Shown one piece after another: positions 17,854 to 26,616 of a stretch of DNA of 64,000 bases. A program made the translations under genes and the position numbers. Source of the stretch: Lentibacter sp. XHP0401 (lineage in GTDB: Bacteria > Pseudomonadota > Alphaproteobacteria > Rhodobacterales > Rhodobacteraceae); the NCBI RefSeq assembly GCF_025751535.1, contig NZ_JAOWLC010000001.1, positions 434,001 through 498,000 of the forward strand, written 5' to 3'. The notes beneath the pieces were generated by a model. The model searched no databases and was not told the DNA's origin. It saw only the letters and a list, made by a program, of their open reading frames with translations. Every line of letters starts with the position of its first letter. The stretch's first letter is position 1.

Positions 17854-18885
17854 TTATGGGAATGTCAGTTCGAGTCGGCCGAGAGGGGCCAACATGGCTT
17901 CTGCGACACTCGGGTCAATTTGCGCGGTAGAATGTTTCCAGCGCGGTGTGCGGTCTTTGTCGATAATGGCTGCGCGAATGCCTTCAAGGAAGTCGCCGTA
18001 TTCCATGGCCCGCGCGGTGAAGCGATACTCCAAAGCGAGTGCTTCCCGAACATCAGTGCAGCCTCTGAGGCGCTTCATTATGAGCAGGGTAGCGGCCATG
18101 GAAAGTGGCGACGCACGGTTCACCGATTTCAGCGCAGCGGCGGCAAAGGCTGACGTATCAGCTTGTAAGACTTCCAGAATGGCCGACAGATTTGTCTGCG
18201 CGAAAGCGGCGTCAATTATGGTTTGGTTCGGCTCCAAATGGCCCTCTGGCGCAGTGCTGCTGGCAGCAGTGAGCACTTCCAAATCTGCGCCATTCCAAAG
18301 GTCTTCTATAAGCTTTGTCCACTTGGCTTCAGGGATGTAAAGGTCGGCAAAGCCCGCATAAATTGCGTCAGCTGCAACCATCCGCGCGCCAGTGAGGCCG
18401 AGGTATGCACCACAGGCCCCCGGTGCATTGGCAAGGATCATCGAGCCGCCTACATCCGGCACAAGTCCGATGCCGCACTCGGGCATCGCCACTTGTGAGC
18501 TTTCCCCCACAACACGGTGAGAGCCATGGCAGCCAACCCCCATGCCGCCCCCCATCGTAAAGCCTTGCAGGAAGGAAACGACAGGTTTGGGATAATCGTG
18601 CAACGCGGCGTTCATCCGGTATTCATCACGCCAGAAGGTTTGGCCAAAGGCAAAGTCACCGCGCTTTCCCGTCTCGTAAAGCTCTGCAATATCACCGCCG
18701 GCCGAGAAGGCTTTTTCACCCTCTGCGTCGATGATTACAAGCTTCACTGCAGTGTCATCCTGCCAGCTTTCAAGGGCCGCGTGAATGGCAGTAACCATCT
18801 GATATGTAACTGCATTCAGCGCTTTCGGACGGGTGAGTGTAATTCGTCCAGCGCAGCCCTCAACCCTGATGAATATGTCGCTCAT
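17854..18885 (-). CDS. 3-hydroxyisobutyryl-CoA hydrolase (enoyl-CoA hydratase superfamily)
   Basis: A 343-residue crotonase-fold enzyme. FSAGGDIAELYETG forms the oxyanion-hole region, and MPECGIGLVPDVGGS holds the Glu and Asp that distinguish 3-hydroxyisobutyryl-CoA hydrolases from plain hydratases. The length (about 340 instead of 260) also fits the hydrolase. It would release 3-hydroxyisobutyrate for MmsB, the next gene. Its start overlaps the acyl-CoA dehydrogenase stop by 4 bases (ATGA), so coupled translation is likely. Confidence 0.92.
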   Translation of the reverse strand: MSDIFIRVEGCAGRITLTRPKALNAVTYQMVTAIHAALESWQDDTAVKLVIIDAEGEKAFSAGGDIAELYETGKRGDFAFGQTFWRDEYRMNAALHDYPKPVVSFLQGFTMGGGMGVGCHGSHRVVGESSQVAMPECGIGLVPDVGGSMILANAPGACGAYLGLTGARMVAADAIYAGFADLYIPEAKWTKLIEDLWNGADLEVLTAASSTAPEGHLEPNQTIIDAAFAQTNLSAILEVLQADTSAFAAAALKSVNRASPLSMAATLLIMKRLRGCTDVREALALEYRFTARAMEYGDFLEGIRAAIIDKDRTPRWKHSTAQIDPSVAEAMLAPLGRLELTFP

Positions 18886-20027
18886 GATACATCTGCAATC
18901 ATCTGGCGCGAGATGATCATGCGCATGATTTCGTTGGTTCCTTCAAGAATTTGATGAACCCGCAAATCACGCACGATTTTCTCAATGCCATAGTCGGCCA
19001 AGTAGCCGTAGCCGCCGTGCAACTGAAGGCAGCCGTTGGCGACATCAAAGGCCGCGTCGGTCACCATCAGCTTGGCCATCGCGCAAAATTTGCTCGCATC
19101 TGGCGCACCGTTGTCAAGTTTCCATGCGGCTTGGCGCAAGAAGGTGCGAGAGGCTTGCAATTTGGTTTCAAACTCGGCCAGACGGAACTGAAGCGCCTGA
19201 AACTGGTTGATGGGCTTGCCGAAAGCCTTGCGCTCACTCATGTATTGCATCGTGAGGTCGAGCGCGTTTTGGGCTCCGCCCAAAGCTGAGGCAGCTATGT
19301 TAAGGCGCCCGCCATCAAGCCCCGCCATGGCATAGGAAAAGCCGCGGCCTTCCTCGCCGATCAGGTTGTCATGTGGCACTGTGCAATCGTCAAATTGAAC
19401 CTGGGCTGTGGGCTGCGCACGCCAGCCCATCTTGTCTTCAAGCGCACCAAAGCTAAGGCCTGCCGCGCCATCTTCCACCACAACGGTCGAAATGCCTTTG
19501 GGCCCGTCTACGCCGGTACGAACCATTGTGACATAAGCATCGGAGTAGCCTCCGCCCGAGATAAAAGCCTTTGTTCCATTGAGTTTATAGCCCTCGTTGG
19601 TTCTTTCCGCACGGGTTTTCAGCGCGGCGGCATCAGAGCCTGAACCTGGCTCTGTGAGGCAATAGGAGAAGATTTTTTCCATAGAGCATAGGGCGGGTAG
19701 CCATTTGGCTTTTGTTTCCTGAGAGCCGAACTTGTCGATCATTCCGCCGCACATATTATGGATCGATAGGAACGAGCCCACAGCGGGGCAAGCCATTGCC
19801 AGCGCTTCAAACACCAGTGTTGCATCAAGCCGTGACAGGCCGGAGCCGCCGCTTTCCTCGCTGACATAAAGCCCGCCAAAGCCCAGCTCGGCCAGTTTGG
19901 GCCAAAGCTCCTTCGGAATCGTTTCGGCCTTTTCCCACTCCTGCGCAAAGGGTGCGATATGCTCTGCGCCAAAGCTCTTAGCCATATCGAAAATCAGCGT
20001 TTGCTCTTCACTCAAAGCAAAGTTCAT
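18882..20027 (-). CDS. Acyl-CoA dehydrogenase, probably isobutyryl-CoA dehydrogenase
   Basis: A 381-residue FAD enzyme. CLTEPGSGSDAAALKTRAE is the FAD/substrate signature; ERKAFGKPINQFQALQFRLA and LHGGYGYLADYGIEKIVRD are family blocks; the catalytic base is the Glu in ILEGTNEIMRMI. Membership of an operon with 3-hydroxyisobutyryl-CoA hydrolase and MmsB points to isobutyryl-CoA as substrate (ACAD8 type), giving methacrylyl-CoA. First gene of the operon; a near-perfect 28-bp palindrome lies 31-58 bases before the start. Confidence 0.92.
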   Translation of the reverse strand: MNFALSEEQTLIFDMAKSFGAEHIAPFAQEWEKAETIPKELWPKLAELGFGGLYVSEESGGSGLSRLDATLVFEALAMACPAVGSFLSIHNMCGGMIDKFGSQETKAKWLPALCSMEKIFSYCLTEPGSGSDAAALKTRAERTNEGYKLNGTKAFISGGGYSDAYVTMVRTGVDGPKGISTVVVEDGAAGLSFGALEDKMGWRAQPTAQVQFDDCTVPHDNLIGEEGRGFSYAMAGLDGGRLNIAASALGGAQNALDLTMQYMSERKAFGKPINQFQALQFRLAEFETKLQASRTFLRQAAWKLDNGAPDASKFCAMAKLMVTDAAFDVANGCLQLHGGYGYLADYGIEKIVRDLRVHQILEGTNEIMRMIISRQMIADVS

Positions 20028-20057
20028 GGCGGTATCCTCCCAGATGTCAGTTGTGCG

Positions 20058-20085
20058 TGCGAATTGAACATATGTTTAATTCGCA
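20058..20085. promoter_or_regulatory. 28-bp near-perfect palindrome before valine operon
   Basis: Thirteen of fourteen base pairs match around the centre at 20071/20072; only 20066/20077 fails. The core is AACATATGTT with outer arms TGCGAATT and AATTCGCA. It lies 31-58 bases before the acyl-CoA dehydrogenase start codon. Length and symmetry fit a dimeric TetR- or MerR-type repressor site; no such regulator is encoded nearby. Confidence 0.6.
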
Positions 20086-20142
20086 AATCTTACAGGAGTT
20101 TTGCAGGGCTTCAAGCCGTCAAGGCAGCTACAATTCTTTAGC

Positions 20143-21276
20143 CTATAATCCTGCGTGAAACTCGTCGATGAGATACGTTACAACCGAGCCTAAGGCGGCG
20201 TCTTTGTCCTGACCTGCCGCGCGGGCCTCTTTGTAAACTTGGCGTTGTAAGTCTGCTGCGTTGCCCTTTGCCGCAATCTCTCTGGCGTGTTCAACTTCTT
20301 GGCGGCAACCGAGAATACCAGCGTCCTCTTCGACCAGTGTGATAAGTTCTTCGACAAGCTCATTGAAAGGAACAATCTCTCGCGCACCGAGGTCGATCAG
20401 CCCTTCACTTACTCCGTAGCGCTGTGCACGCCAGCGGTTTTCTGAAATGAGAAAGTTGTCATAAATACGCCAGCGCTGGTTTTTCATCGCAAGCCGCCAG
20501 AGCATCCGGGTGAGGGATTGGATCAGCGCAGCCAGTGTCAGAGCGGTTTCCATGCGCGGGGAGACATCACAGATGCGGCTTTCGATCGTTGGAAAGCGCG
20601 AGGAGGGCCGTAGATCCCACCAGACCTTGGAGCTGTCTTCTATCACCCCAAGCTCGACGAGGACTTCAATAGAGCGGTCGAACTCATCCCAACTTTCCAT
20701 GCGCGGCGGTAGGCCCGTGCGCGGGAGGTTGTCAAACACGGACAAGCGGTAACAGCTGAGGCCAGTGTCGTGCCCTTGCCAGAAGGGGGATGAACAGCTT
20801 AAAGCCAGCAGGTGCGGCAGGAAGTATTTGAGTTGGTTGACCAGATCAATACGCATGGATTTTTCGGGGATCCCGACATGGACATGACAGCCGCAAATGA
20901 GCAACCTCTGGACCACACCGGCAAGATCATCGTGTAACTCGTTGTAGCGCTCTTTCGGGGTGTGGTGCTGATCGCGCCAGTCGGAAAACGGGTGGCAGGA
21001 GGCCGCTATCGGGGCAAGGCCGTGCTCACCTGCAATGCGGGCGACTGTGCTGCGCAACCGTTTCAGGTCTTCGCGAGCCTCACCAACATTGGCGCAAACC
21101 TTGGTTCCGATCTCGACCTGACATTCCAGAAACTCGGGGCTGAACTGGCCCTCAAGGGCATCAGCGCAAGCTTGCATCATCTTTTCCGGCGCACGGGCCA
21201 GCGCCAGACTTTCGCGATCGACAAGCAGGTATTCTTCTTCAATACCGATTGTAAAATCTGGTTCGGTACGTGACAT
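20143..21276 (-). CDS. YbdK-type carboxylate-amine ligase (glutamate-cysteine ligase 2 family)
   Basis: A 377-residue ATP-grasp-like ligase of the GCS2/YbdK family. [20 protein letters not shown] is the N-terminal signature; [19 protein letters not shown] and [19 protein letters not shown] supply metal and substrate residues. Family members show weak gamma-glutamylcysteine ligase activity, but true function and substrate are open. It sits on the same strand behind the STAS-like gene and about 115 bases before the valine operon, with no obvious link to it. Confidence 0.88.
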   Translation of the reverse strand: MSRTEPDFTIGIEEEYLLVDRESLALARAPEKMMQACADALEGQFSPEFLECQVEIGTKVCANVGEAREDLKRLRSTVARIAGEHGLAPIAASCHPFSDWRDQHHTPKERYNELHDDLAGVVQRLLICGCHVHVGIPEKSMRIDLVNQLKYFLPHLLALSCSSPFWQGHDTGLSCYRLSVFDNLPRTGLPPRMESWDEFDRSIEVLVELGVIEDSSKVWWDLRPSSRFPTIESRICDVSPRMETALTLAALIQSLTRMLWRLAMKNQRWRIYDNFLISENRWRAQRYGVSEGLIDLGAREIVPFNELVEELITLVEEDAGILGCRQEVEHAREIAAKGNAADLQRQVYKEARAAGQDKDAALGSVVTYLIDEFHAGL

Positions 21277-21346
21277 GGCGTGTCCTTTTGTGACAAAGGT
21301 TCCGCCGATTTCAACAGCAATTCCGTTTTAGCGCAAGCCTTTGGGC

Positions 21347-21730
21347 TTAGCTTTGCTCAACCCAAGTCTTAGCATCCTGTATTGTTTCAAATATTGCGGC
21401 TCTGGCCCAATTCGACTGTTCGGTCAGGTTTTCAAAAATACGGCTCATGCCGAAGGAAACCTCATTTGAGACTACAAGCGCAACTCGCATGGGCACCCCA
21501 GCCTCTGCATAGCGGCGGCCATACATTGCAAAAAGCGAGAAGACTTCGCTAAAGCCAACTTCGCTTGTATCGACGTCTCTGAGGTCGGCAATATGTGGAC
21601 GGGGTAAGGAAAAGTCAGGGTCGGCCTGATAGCTCTCGAACATAGTCGAGATATCAGAAAGGGTCACAACTCCAGTGTACAGAGCTACAACAACGTTAGG
21701 CTTTTCGAGTATTTGGTAGCTTACTGGCAT
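21347..21730 (-). CDS. Hypothetical protein, STAS/SpoIIAA-like
   Basis: A 127-residue soluble protein with no signal peptide or membrane helix. The alternation of short strands and helices, with HIADLRDVDTSEVGF in the middle and ALVVSNEVSFGMSRIFENL later, recalls STAS or SpoIIAA-like domains, but I cannot name a family with certainty. The ribosome site is weak (CTAGGCCT before ATG). It lies between the mmsA terminator and the YbdK-like gene, possibly cotranscribed with the latter (70-base gap). Confidence 0.6.
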   Translation of the reverse strand: MPVSYQILEKPNVVVALYTGVVTLSDISTMFESYQADPDFSLPRPHIADLRDVDTSEVGFSEVFSLFAMYGRRYAEAGVPMRVALVVSNEVSFGMSRIFENLTEQSNWARAAIFETIQDAKTWVEQS

Positions 21731-21760
21731 AGGCCTAGCAATTCCCGGACGGCTAATGTG

Positions 21761-21790
21761 AAAAACGGCCCCCGCTAGGCGGGAGCCGCT
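21761..21790 (-). terminator. mmsA terminator
   Basis: On the minus strand, CGGC/GCCG and GCGGG/CCCGC arms (21766-21788) form a 9-bp stem with one mismatch and a 3-base loop, followed by TTTTT at 21761-21765. It begins about 27 bases after the mmsA stop and separates mmsA from the STAS-like gene. Confidence 0.85.
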
Positions 21791-21814
21791 TCTACCATGG
21801 CGATAAATATAATT

Positions 21815-23314
21815 TTAGTCCATAGGCTTGAAGTTGAATTCGCCACCATTTTTGATGCCTGAGGGCCAACGTGACGTGACGGTTTTGGTGCGTGTGTAGA
21901 ACTTGAACGCATCAGGACCGTGCTGGTTCAAATCGCCGAAGACAGATTTTTTCCAGCCGCCGAATGTGTGGTAGGCAAGTGGCACAGGGATTGGCACGTT
22001 AATGCCGATCATGCCAACATTGATACGGTTGGCGAAGTCGCGTGCGGCATCACCGTCGCGGGTGAAAATTGCGGTTCCGTTGCCATACTCGTGGTCCATC
22101 GCAAGCTTGAGAGCTTCTTCATACGAGCCTGCGCGCACAGTGCTGAGCACGGGGCCGAAGATCTCTTTTTTGTAGATGTCCATGTCAGGTGTAACCCTGT
22201 CAAAGAGATGCGGACCAACAAAGAAACCGTCTTCATACCCCTGAAGCGAAAAGTCACGACCATCGACAACAAGTTCGGCACCTTGATCAACGCCCGATTG
22301 AACAAGCTTGAGGATGTTTTCCTTCGCAGCTGAGGTCACAACGGGGCCATAGTCGACATCATCACCCGAGGTGTATGGCCCGACTTTGAGCTTTTCAATG
22401 CGCGGAACGAGCTTTTCAATGAGCTTGTCTGCTGTTTCTTCACCCACGGGAACAGCGACAGAGATCGCCATGCAGCGTTCGCCTGCTGCGCCGAAACCCG
22501 CACCGATGAGGGCGTCTGCGGCTTGGTCAAGGTCGGCGTCAGGCATAATGATCATGTGGTTCTTCGCACCACCAAAGCACTGCACGCGCTTGCCCTGTGA
22601 ACAGCCGGTGCCGTAGATATATTCGGCAATCGGCGTTGAGCCAACAAAACCGACAGACTGGATTGTCTCGTCATAGAGGATCGCGTCAACAGCCTCTTTA
22701 TCGCCGTTCACCACTTGCAGAATACCTTTTGGAAGGCCTGCTTCTTCCATGAGTTCGGCCAGCATGAGCGGAACCGACGGGTCGCGCTCGCTAGGCTTAA
22801 GGATAAAGGCATTGCCGCAAGCGAGGGCCGGGCCGAACATCCACATCGGGATCATGGCGGGGAAGTTGAACGGGGTGATGCCGGCTGTCACGCCGAGAGC
22901 CTGACGCATGGAATACATATCGATGCCGGGGCCTGCGCCATCGGTGTAGTCGCCCTTGAGCAACTCTGGAGCGCCGATGCAATACTCGATAACTTCGAGG
23001 CCGCGCTGCACATCGCCTTTGGCATCAGGGAATGTTTTGCCGTGCTCGCGGCTCAGCGCTTCGGCGAGTTTGTCCATATCGCGGTTGAGCAGATCGACAT
23101 ATTTCATCATCACGCGCGCGCGGCGCTGTGGGTTGGTCGCCGCCCATGCGGGCTGGGCTGCAGCGGCGATGGCTACGGCCTTTGCCATCTCTTCTTTAGA
23201 GGCTAGCGGCACCTTGGCCTGCACTTCGCCTGTGGCGGGATTGAAAACGTCAGCAAAACGGCCAGACGTGCCTTTGACATGTTCGCCGCCGATGTAATGG
23301 GTAAGTTCTTGCAT
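21815..23314 (-). CDS. mmsA: CoA-acylating methylmalonate-semialdehyde dehydrogenase
   Basis: Converts methylmalonate semialdehyde to propionyl-CoA (and malonate semialdehyde to acetyl-CoA), the last step of the valine branch. The 499-residue aldehyde dehydrogenase shows GITPFNFPAMIPMWMFGPAL, the cofactor loop VGFVGSTPIAEYIYGTG and the catalytic cysteine in GAAGERCMAISVAV. ATG 23314 (MQELTHYIGG) is used because GGAGG lies 5 bases upstream; an in-frame TTG four codons earlier is inside that site. Divergent from a LysR gene and ended by its own terminator, so regulated apart from the other valine genes. Confidence 0.96.
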   Translation of the reverse strand: MQELTHYIGGEHVKGTSGRFADVFNPATGEVQAKVPLASKEEMAKAVAIAAAAQPAWAATNPQRRARVMMKYVDLLNRDMDKLAEALSREHGKTFPDAKGDVQRGLEVIEYCIGAPELLKGDYTDGAGPGIDMYSMRQALGVTAGITPFNFPAMIPMWMFGPALACGNAFILKPSERDPSVPLMLAELMEEAGLPKGILQVVNGDKEAVDAILYDETIQSVGFVGSTPIAEYIYGTGCSQGKRVQCFGGAKNHMIIMPDADLDQAADALIGAGFGAAGERCMAISVAVPVGEETADKLIEKLVPRIEKLKVGPYTSGDDVDYGPVVTSAAKENILKLVQSGVDQGAELVVDGRDFSLQGYEDGFFVGPHLFDRVTPDMDIYKKEIFGPVLSTVRAGSYEEALKLAMDHEYGNGTAIFTRDGDAARDFANRINVGMIGINVPIPVPLAYHTFGGWKKSVFGDLNQHGPDAFKFYTRTKTVTSRWPSGIKNGGEFNFKPMD

Positions 23315-23390
23315 TTGATCCTCCAAGCAAATTTGAAAGTATAATAGCCTTGCGTTTATGCGGTGAAAAGAGGCAGGTTCTCACGGCATG

Positions 23391-23408
23391 TTTTGCGTTT
23401 TTGCAAAA
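23391..23408. promoter_or_regulatory. Inverted repeat between mmsA and LysR gene
   Basis: TTTTGC at 23391-23396 and GCAAAA at 23403-23408 form an interrupted palindrome in the 106-base divergent spacer, 13 bases before the LysR start codon. A T-N11-A element, typical of LysR-type operators, is contained in it. Likely autoregulatory or mmsA-controlling site; inferred. Confidence 0.4.
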
Positions 23409-23420
23409 TAGGAGGGCAGG

Positions 23421-24317
23421 ATGACCCCGAATTGGGACGATATGAAAAACTTTCTCGCCGTGGCGCGTGCCGAAACCCTTTCAGGGGCCGCCGCGTTGCT
23501 GAGGGCTGATCCTGCAACGGTCGGCCGTAGGGTGTCGCGATTGGAAGGGGCTTTGGGCGAGGTGCTTTTCACCAAATCTCCGCAGGGTTACATGTTGACG
23601 CCACAGGGCCAGAAGCTGCTTCCTCATGCGGTTCGGCTGGAGCAGGCCATGCTCGACGCGCGCGATGCCTTGGACGGGCAGGGGGCTGAGCTTTCTGGAC
23701 AAATCAGGCTTGGGGCGCCCGATGGTTGCGCCAATTTCCTTTTGCCGCAAGTCTGCGCGGCAATCACAGCCCAAAACCCTGATCTAGATATTCAGATTGT
23801 GGCGTTGCCGCGTATTTTTAACCTTTCGAAGCGCGAAGCAGATATGGCCATTACAGTGAGCCGGCCCGAAGCGGGGCGGCTTGTCGTGCAAAAACTTGCA
23901 GATTATAAACTACACCTCGCGGCTTCTGAAGGATATCTCTCTAGTCATCCGCCAATTTCTGACATGGCTGCGCTTGGAGGGCACCGGATTGTTGGCTACA
24001 TCCCCGATATGATCTTTGACAAAGAACTTGATTATATGAGCGGCACGCCTTTTGAGCGGGTGGCGCTGGCGTCCAATTCGGCCTCTGTGCAACTGAACAT
24101 TTTGCGGCAGAGCGGCGGTGTCGGTGTGGTGCATGACTTTGCGCTGCCAGCAGCGCCCAATTTGCGAAAGGTGTTGGCCGATAGTTTTAGCCTTAAACGC
24201 AGCTTTTACCTTATCCGTCATGAGGATGACCGTCGCGTTGCACGCCTGACGCGATTTGCTGAAGCGCTCAGTGAGGGGGTGCGCCGTGAAGTTGCGAAGC
24301 TTGAAGCGCTCGCTTGA
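23421..24317 (+). CDS. LysR family transcriptional regulator
   Basis: A 298-residue LysR-type regulator. Residues about 5-64 form the winged helix-turn-helix (FLAVARAETLSGAAALLRAD then VGRRVSRLEGALGEVLFTK); the rest is the periplasmic-binding-protein-like effector domain starting at LSGQIRLGAPDGCANFLLP. Divergent transcription from mmsA makes mmsA the likely target, with a valine-pathway intermediate as a plausible effector. Ribosome site GGAGG is well placed. Confidence 0.9.
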   Translation: MTPNWDDMKNFLAVARAETLSGAAALLRADPATVGRRVSRLEGALGEVLFTKSPQGYMLTPQGQKLLPHAVRLEQAMLDARDALDGQGAELSGQIRLGAPDGCANFLLPQVCAAITAQNPDLDIQIVALPRIFNLSKREADMAITVSRPEAGRLVVQKLADYKLHLAASEGYLSSHPPISDMAALGGHRIVGYIPDMIFDKELDYMSGTPFERVALASNSASVQLNILRQSGGVGVVHDFALPAAPNLRKVLADSFSLKRSFYLIRHEDDRRVARLTRFAEALSEGVRREVAKLEALA

Positions 24318-24363
24318 CAGAATAGCCCGCGCTGGCGCAACTTAAAAGAAAAGGAGATTGCCT

Positions 24364-24798
24364 ATGCACGTGCACCAGATCCTGAAGTCCAAAGGCGATG
24401 GCCCCGTGATCACCATCACGTCTAAAACTTCGATTGCCGAGGCCGCCAATGTTCTGGCCGAACGTCGTATTGGTGGCTTGATTGTGTCGAGTGACGGAAC
24501 TCAGGTTGAAGGCATTCTCTCGGAACGTGATATCGTGCGCTCACTTGCGCTGCGCGGTGCCGTCTGTCTTGAAGAGACAGTGGGTGATCTTATGACGCGC
24601 AATCCGGTTTGCTGCAGCAAGGATGACACCGCCGATTCAGTGCTCCAAAAAATGACAAACGGCCGCTTCCGCCACATGCCTGTCACAGAAGACGGTGCGC
24701 TTGTCGGAATCATCACCATTGGCGATGCTGTGAAAGCGCGACTCGAAGAATTGGCGATGGAAGCCGAAGCCCTTCAGGGCATGATTATGGGGCACTGA
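24364..24798 (+). CDS. Two-CBS-domain protein
   Basis: 144 residues made of two CBS motifs: residues about 8-62 (VITITSKTSIAEAANVLAER ... ILSERDIVRSLA) and about 75-130 (MTRNPVCCSKDDTADSVLQK ... GIITIGDAVKARLEE). CBS pairs bind adenosyl ligands and usually act as regulatory modules. ATG 24364 follows AAGGAG by 7 bases; a TTG six bases earlier is less likely. It lies 46 bases after the LysR gene and about 90 before coaD. Confidence 0.92.
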   Translation: MHVHQILKSKGDGPVITITSKTSIAEAANVLAERRIGGLIVSSDGTQVEGILSERDIVRSLALRGAVCLEETVGDLMTRNPVCCSKDDTADSVLQKMTNGRFRHMPVTEDGALVGIITIGDAVKARLEELAMEAEALQGMIMGH

Positions 24799-24888
24799 TA
24801 GCCGGTTTTGAACGGTGGGGTTGTCATTTCTGCCCGAATCCTGCATTGCAGCGTAATTATATTTCGCAGCCATACCCGCGAGGCTCAT

Positions 24889-25386
24889 ATGCGCATCGGT
24901 CTTTATCCTGGGACGTTTGATCCCGTCACCTTGGGACATCTTGATATCATCAAACGCGGAGCTGCATTGGTGGACCGTCTCGTGATTGGCGTAGCAATCA
25001 ATAGAGACAAGGGCCCACTTTTCGACCTTGAAGAGCGCGTTGAGATGATTGAGGCGGAATGTGCTTCTCTGTCTTGCGAAACGGGCGCCGAAATTGTCGT
25101 GCACCCGTTCGAGAACCTGCTGATTGATTGCGCAAAGGATGTCGGCGCGCAGATAATCGTGCGCGGTCTGCGCGCTGTTGCGGACTTTGAGTATGAATAT
25201 CAAATGGTCGGGATGAACCGTTCGCTCGATGATTCTGTTGAGACAGTGTTTCTAATGGCCGAGGCGCGCCATCAGGCGATTGCTTCCAAACTCGTGAAAG
25301 AGATTGCGCGGTTAGATGGAGACATCTCGAAGTTCGTTACTCCGCTGGTGCGGGAGCGTGTTTTGGCGCGCTTGGGTAAAACCTGA
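24889..25386 (+). CDS. coaD: Pantetheine-phosphate adenylyltransferase
   Basis: Penultimate enzyme of coenzyme A synthesis: joins ATP and 4'-phosphopantetheine to dephospho-CoA. The 165-residue protein starts MRIGLYPGTFDPVTLGHLDI with the nucleotidyltransferase (T/H)xGH motif (H17), followed by RGLRAVADFEYEYQMVGMNR and the C-terminal SSFV-like variant SKFVTP. ATG 24889 matches the family N-terminus; an in-frame extension to 24808 has no homology to the family. Confidence 0.96.
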   Translation: MRIGLYPGTFDPVTLGHLDIIKRGAALVDRLVIGVAINRDKGPLFDLEERVEMIEAECASLSCETGAEIVVHPFENLLIDCAKDVGAQIIVRGLRAVADFEYEYQMVGMNRSLDDSVETVFLMAEARHQAIASKLVKEIARLDGDISKFVTPLVRERVLARLGKT

Positions 25387-25389
25387 AGC

Positions 25390-25533
25390 TCAGCGCCAGA
25401 AGGCCAGCCATTCAATAAGCTCTGCCATTTTGCGCAGCAGGAAGATTGTGCCATTCCAATCATAAAAGAACTTGTCCAGACACAAGAGCGAGACAATCAA
25501 CAGCCCCAAGCCGATCGCGATCTGTGTGTTCAT
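25390..25533 (-). CDS. Small membrane protein, 47 residues
   Basis: Translated by hand from the gap between coaD and the gap gene. It reads MNTQIAIGLGLLIVSLLCLD, then KFFYDWNGTIFLLRKMAELI and EWLAFWR, then TGA. Residues about 4-22 form one membrane helix, followed by an amphipathic aromatic-rich segment. The ribosome site is modest (AAGAAAG, about 7 bases upstream). Its stop is 4 bases from the coaD stop (convergent). It lies behind the gap terminator, so it may depend on read-through or its own promoter. Function unknown. Confidence 0.65.
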   Translation of the reverse strand: MNTQIAIGLGLLIVSLLCLDKFFYDWNGTIFLLRKMAELIEWLAFWR

Positions 25534-25555
25534 GCTGTGTCTTTCTTACCCGAAC

Positions 25556-25592
25556 AAAAAAAGCTCCCGCGAGATATGCCTCACGGGAGCGT
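25556..25592 (-). terminator. gap terminator
   Basis: Arms GCTCCCG (25563-25569) and CGGGAGC (25584-25590), extended by GAG/CTC inside, form a strong hairpin. On the minus strand it is followed by seven T (25556-25562). It starts about 27 bases after the gap stop. Confidence 0.88.
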
Positions 25593-25617
25593 ATTTCGCA
25601 AGAAACCAAAGTAGTGT

Positions 25618-26616
25618 TTAGATACGGCCCATCATGACGGCGACGTCAGCCATGCGGCAGCTAAAGCCCCATTCGTTGTCATACCAAGCCAGAACGCGCA
25701 CAAGGCGCCCTCCCACGACTTTGGTTTGAGCGGGAGCAAAAATCGAACTTTCTTCCGTGTGATTGAAATCAATCGAAACGAGCGGTGCTTCTTCATAACC
25801 AAGCACACCCTTCATGGCGCCGTTGGCGGCTTCGCGAACGATCTCGTTGATGTCGGCGACAGTCACATCCTTGCTAGCTGTAAACGTCAGATCAACGGCG
25901 CTTACATTGGGGGTTGGTACCCGGATGGCTGAACCATCGAGCTTGCCTGCAAGTTCGGGCAAGACTTCTCCAAGTGCTTTTGCCGCGCCTGTTGATGTCG
26001 GAATCATGCTCATCGCCGCGGCGCGGGCGCGATAGAGGTCGCTGTGGCGGCGGTCAAGCGTGGGCTGATCCCCTGTGTATGCGTGGATCGTGGTCATGAT
26101 CCCGCTTTCAATGCCCACCGCATCGTTGAGCACTTTGGCAACTGGTGCGAGGCAGTTGGTTGTGCATGAGCCGTTTGAAATCATGGTGTGAGAAGCTTGA
26201 AGGGCATCATTGTTCACGCCGTACACAATCGTTTGGTCTACGTTTTTGCCAGGTGCTGAAAGCAGAACTTTCTTTGCACCGCGCTCAAGATGTGCCTTGG
26301 CTTTCTCGCCATCGTTAAAATTGCCTGTGCATTCAAGCACCACATCAACACCGGACCAGTCGAGCTCTTCCATGTTATAGGTAGAGAACATCTGCATCTC
26401 GCCAGCACCGAGGTCCATCATCTGGTCGCCGATCTTGACATCTTTGGGAAAGCGGCCATGAACGCTGTCGTATTTGATAAGATGAGCCGCGGTTTCAAGC
26501 GGGCCGGTTGCGTTGACTTTAACGACTTTGATATCGTCGCGTCCTGAAGCTGCAATGTGCGAAAGCGTACAGCGCCCGATGCGGCCAAAGCCGTTGATCC
26601 CCACGGTGATGGTCAT
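25618..26616 (-). CDS. gap: Glyceraldehyde-3-phosphate dehydrogenase, type I
   Basis: Central glycolytic/gluconeogenic enzyme. 332 residues: NAD-binding GINGFGRIGR (6-15), catalytic C151 in SNGSCTTNCLAP, H178 in TTIHAYTGDQ, and WYDNEWGFSCRMAD at the C-terminus. ATG 26616 follows AAGGAG and gives the standard N-terminus; an in-frame extension upstream does not resemble the family. Monocistronic with its own terminator. Confidence 0.98.
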   Translation of the reverse strand: MTITVGINGFGRIGRCTLSHIAASGRDDIKVVKVNATGPLETAAHLIKYDSVHGRFPKDVKIGDQMMDLGAGEMQMFSTYNMEELDWSGVDVVLECTGNFNDGEKAKAHLERGAKKVLLSAPGKNVDQTIVYGVNNDALQASHTMISNGSCTTNCLAPVAKVLNDAVGIESGIMTTIHAYTGDQPTLDRRHSDLYRARAAAMSMIPTSTGAAKALGEVLPELAGKLDGSAIRVPTPNVSAVDLTFTASKDVTVADINEIVREAANGAMKGVLGYEEAPLVSIDFNHTEESSIFAPAQTKVVGGRLVRVLAWYDNEWGFSCRMADVAVMMGRI

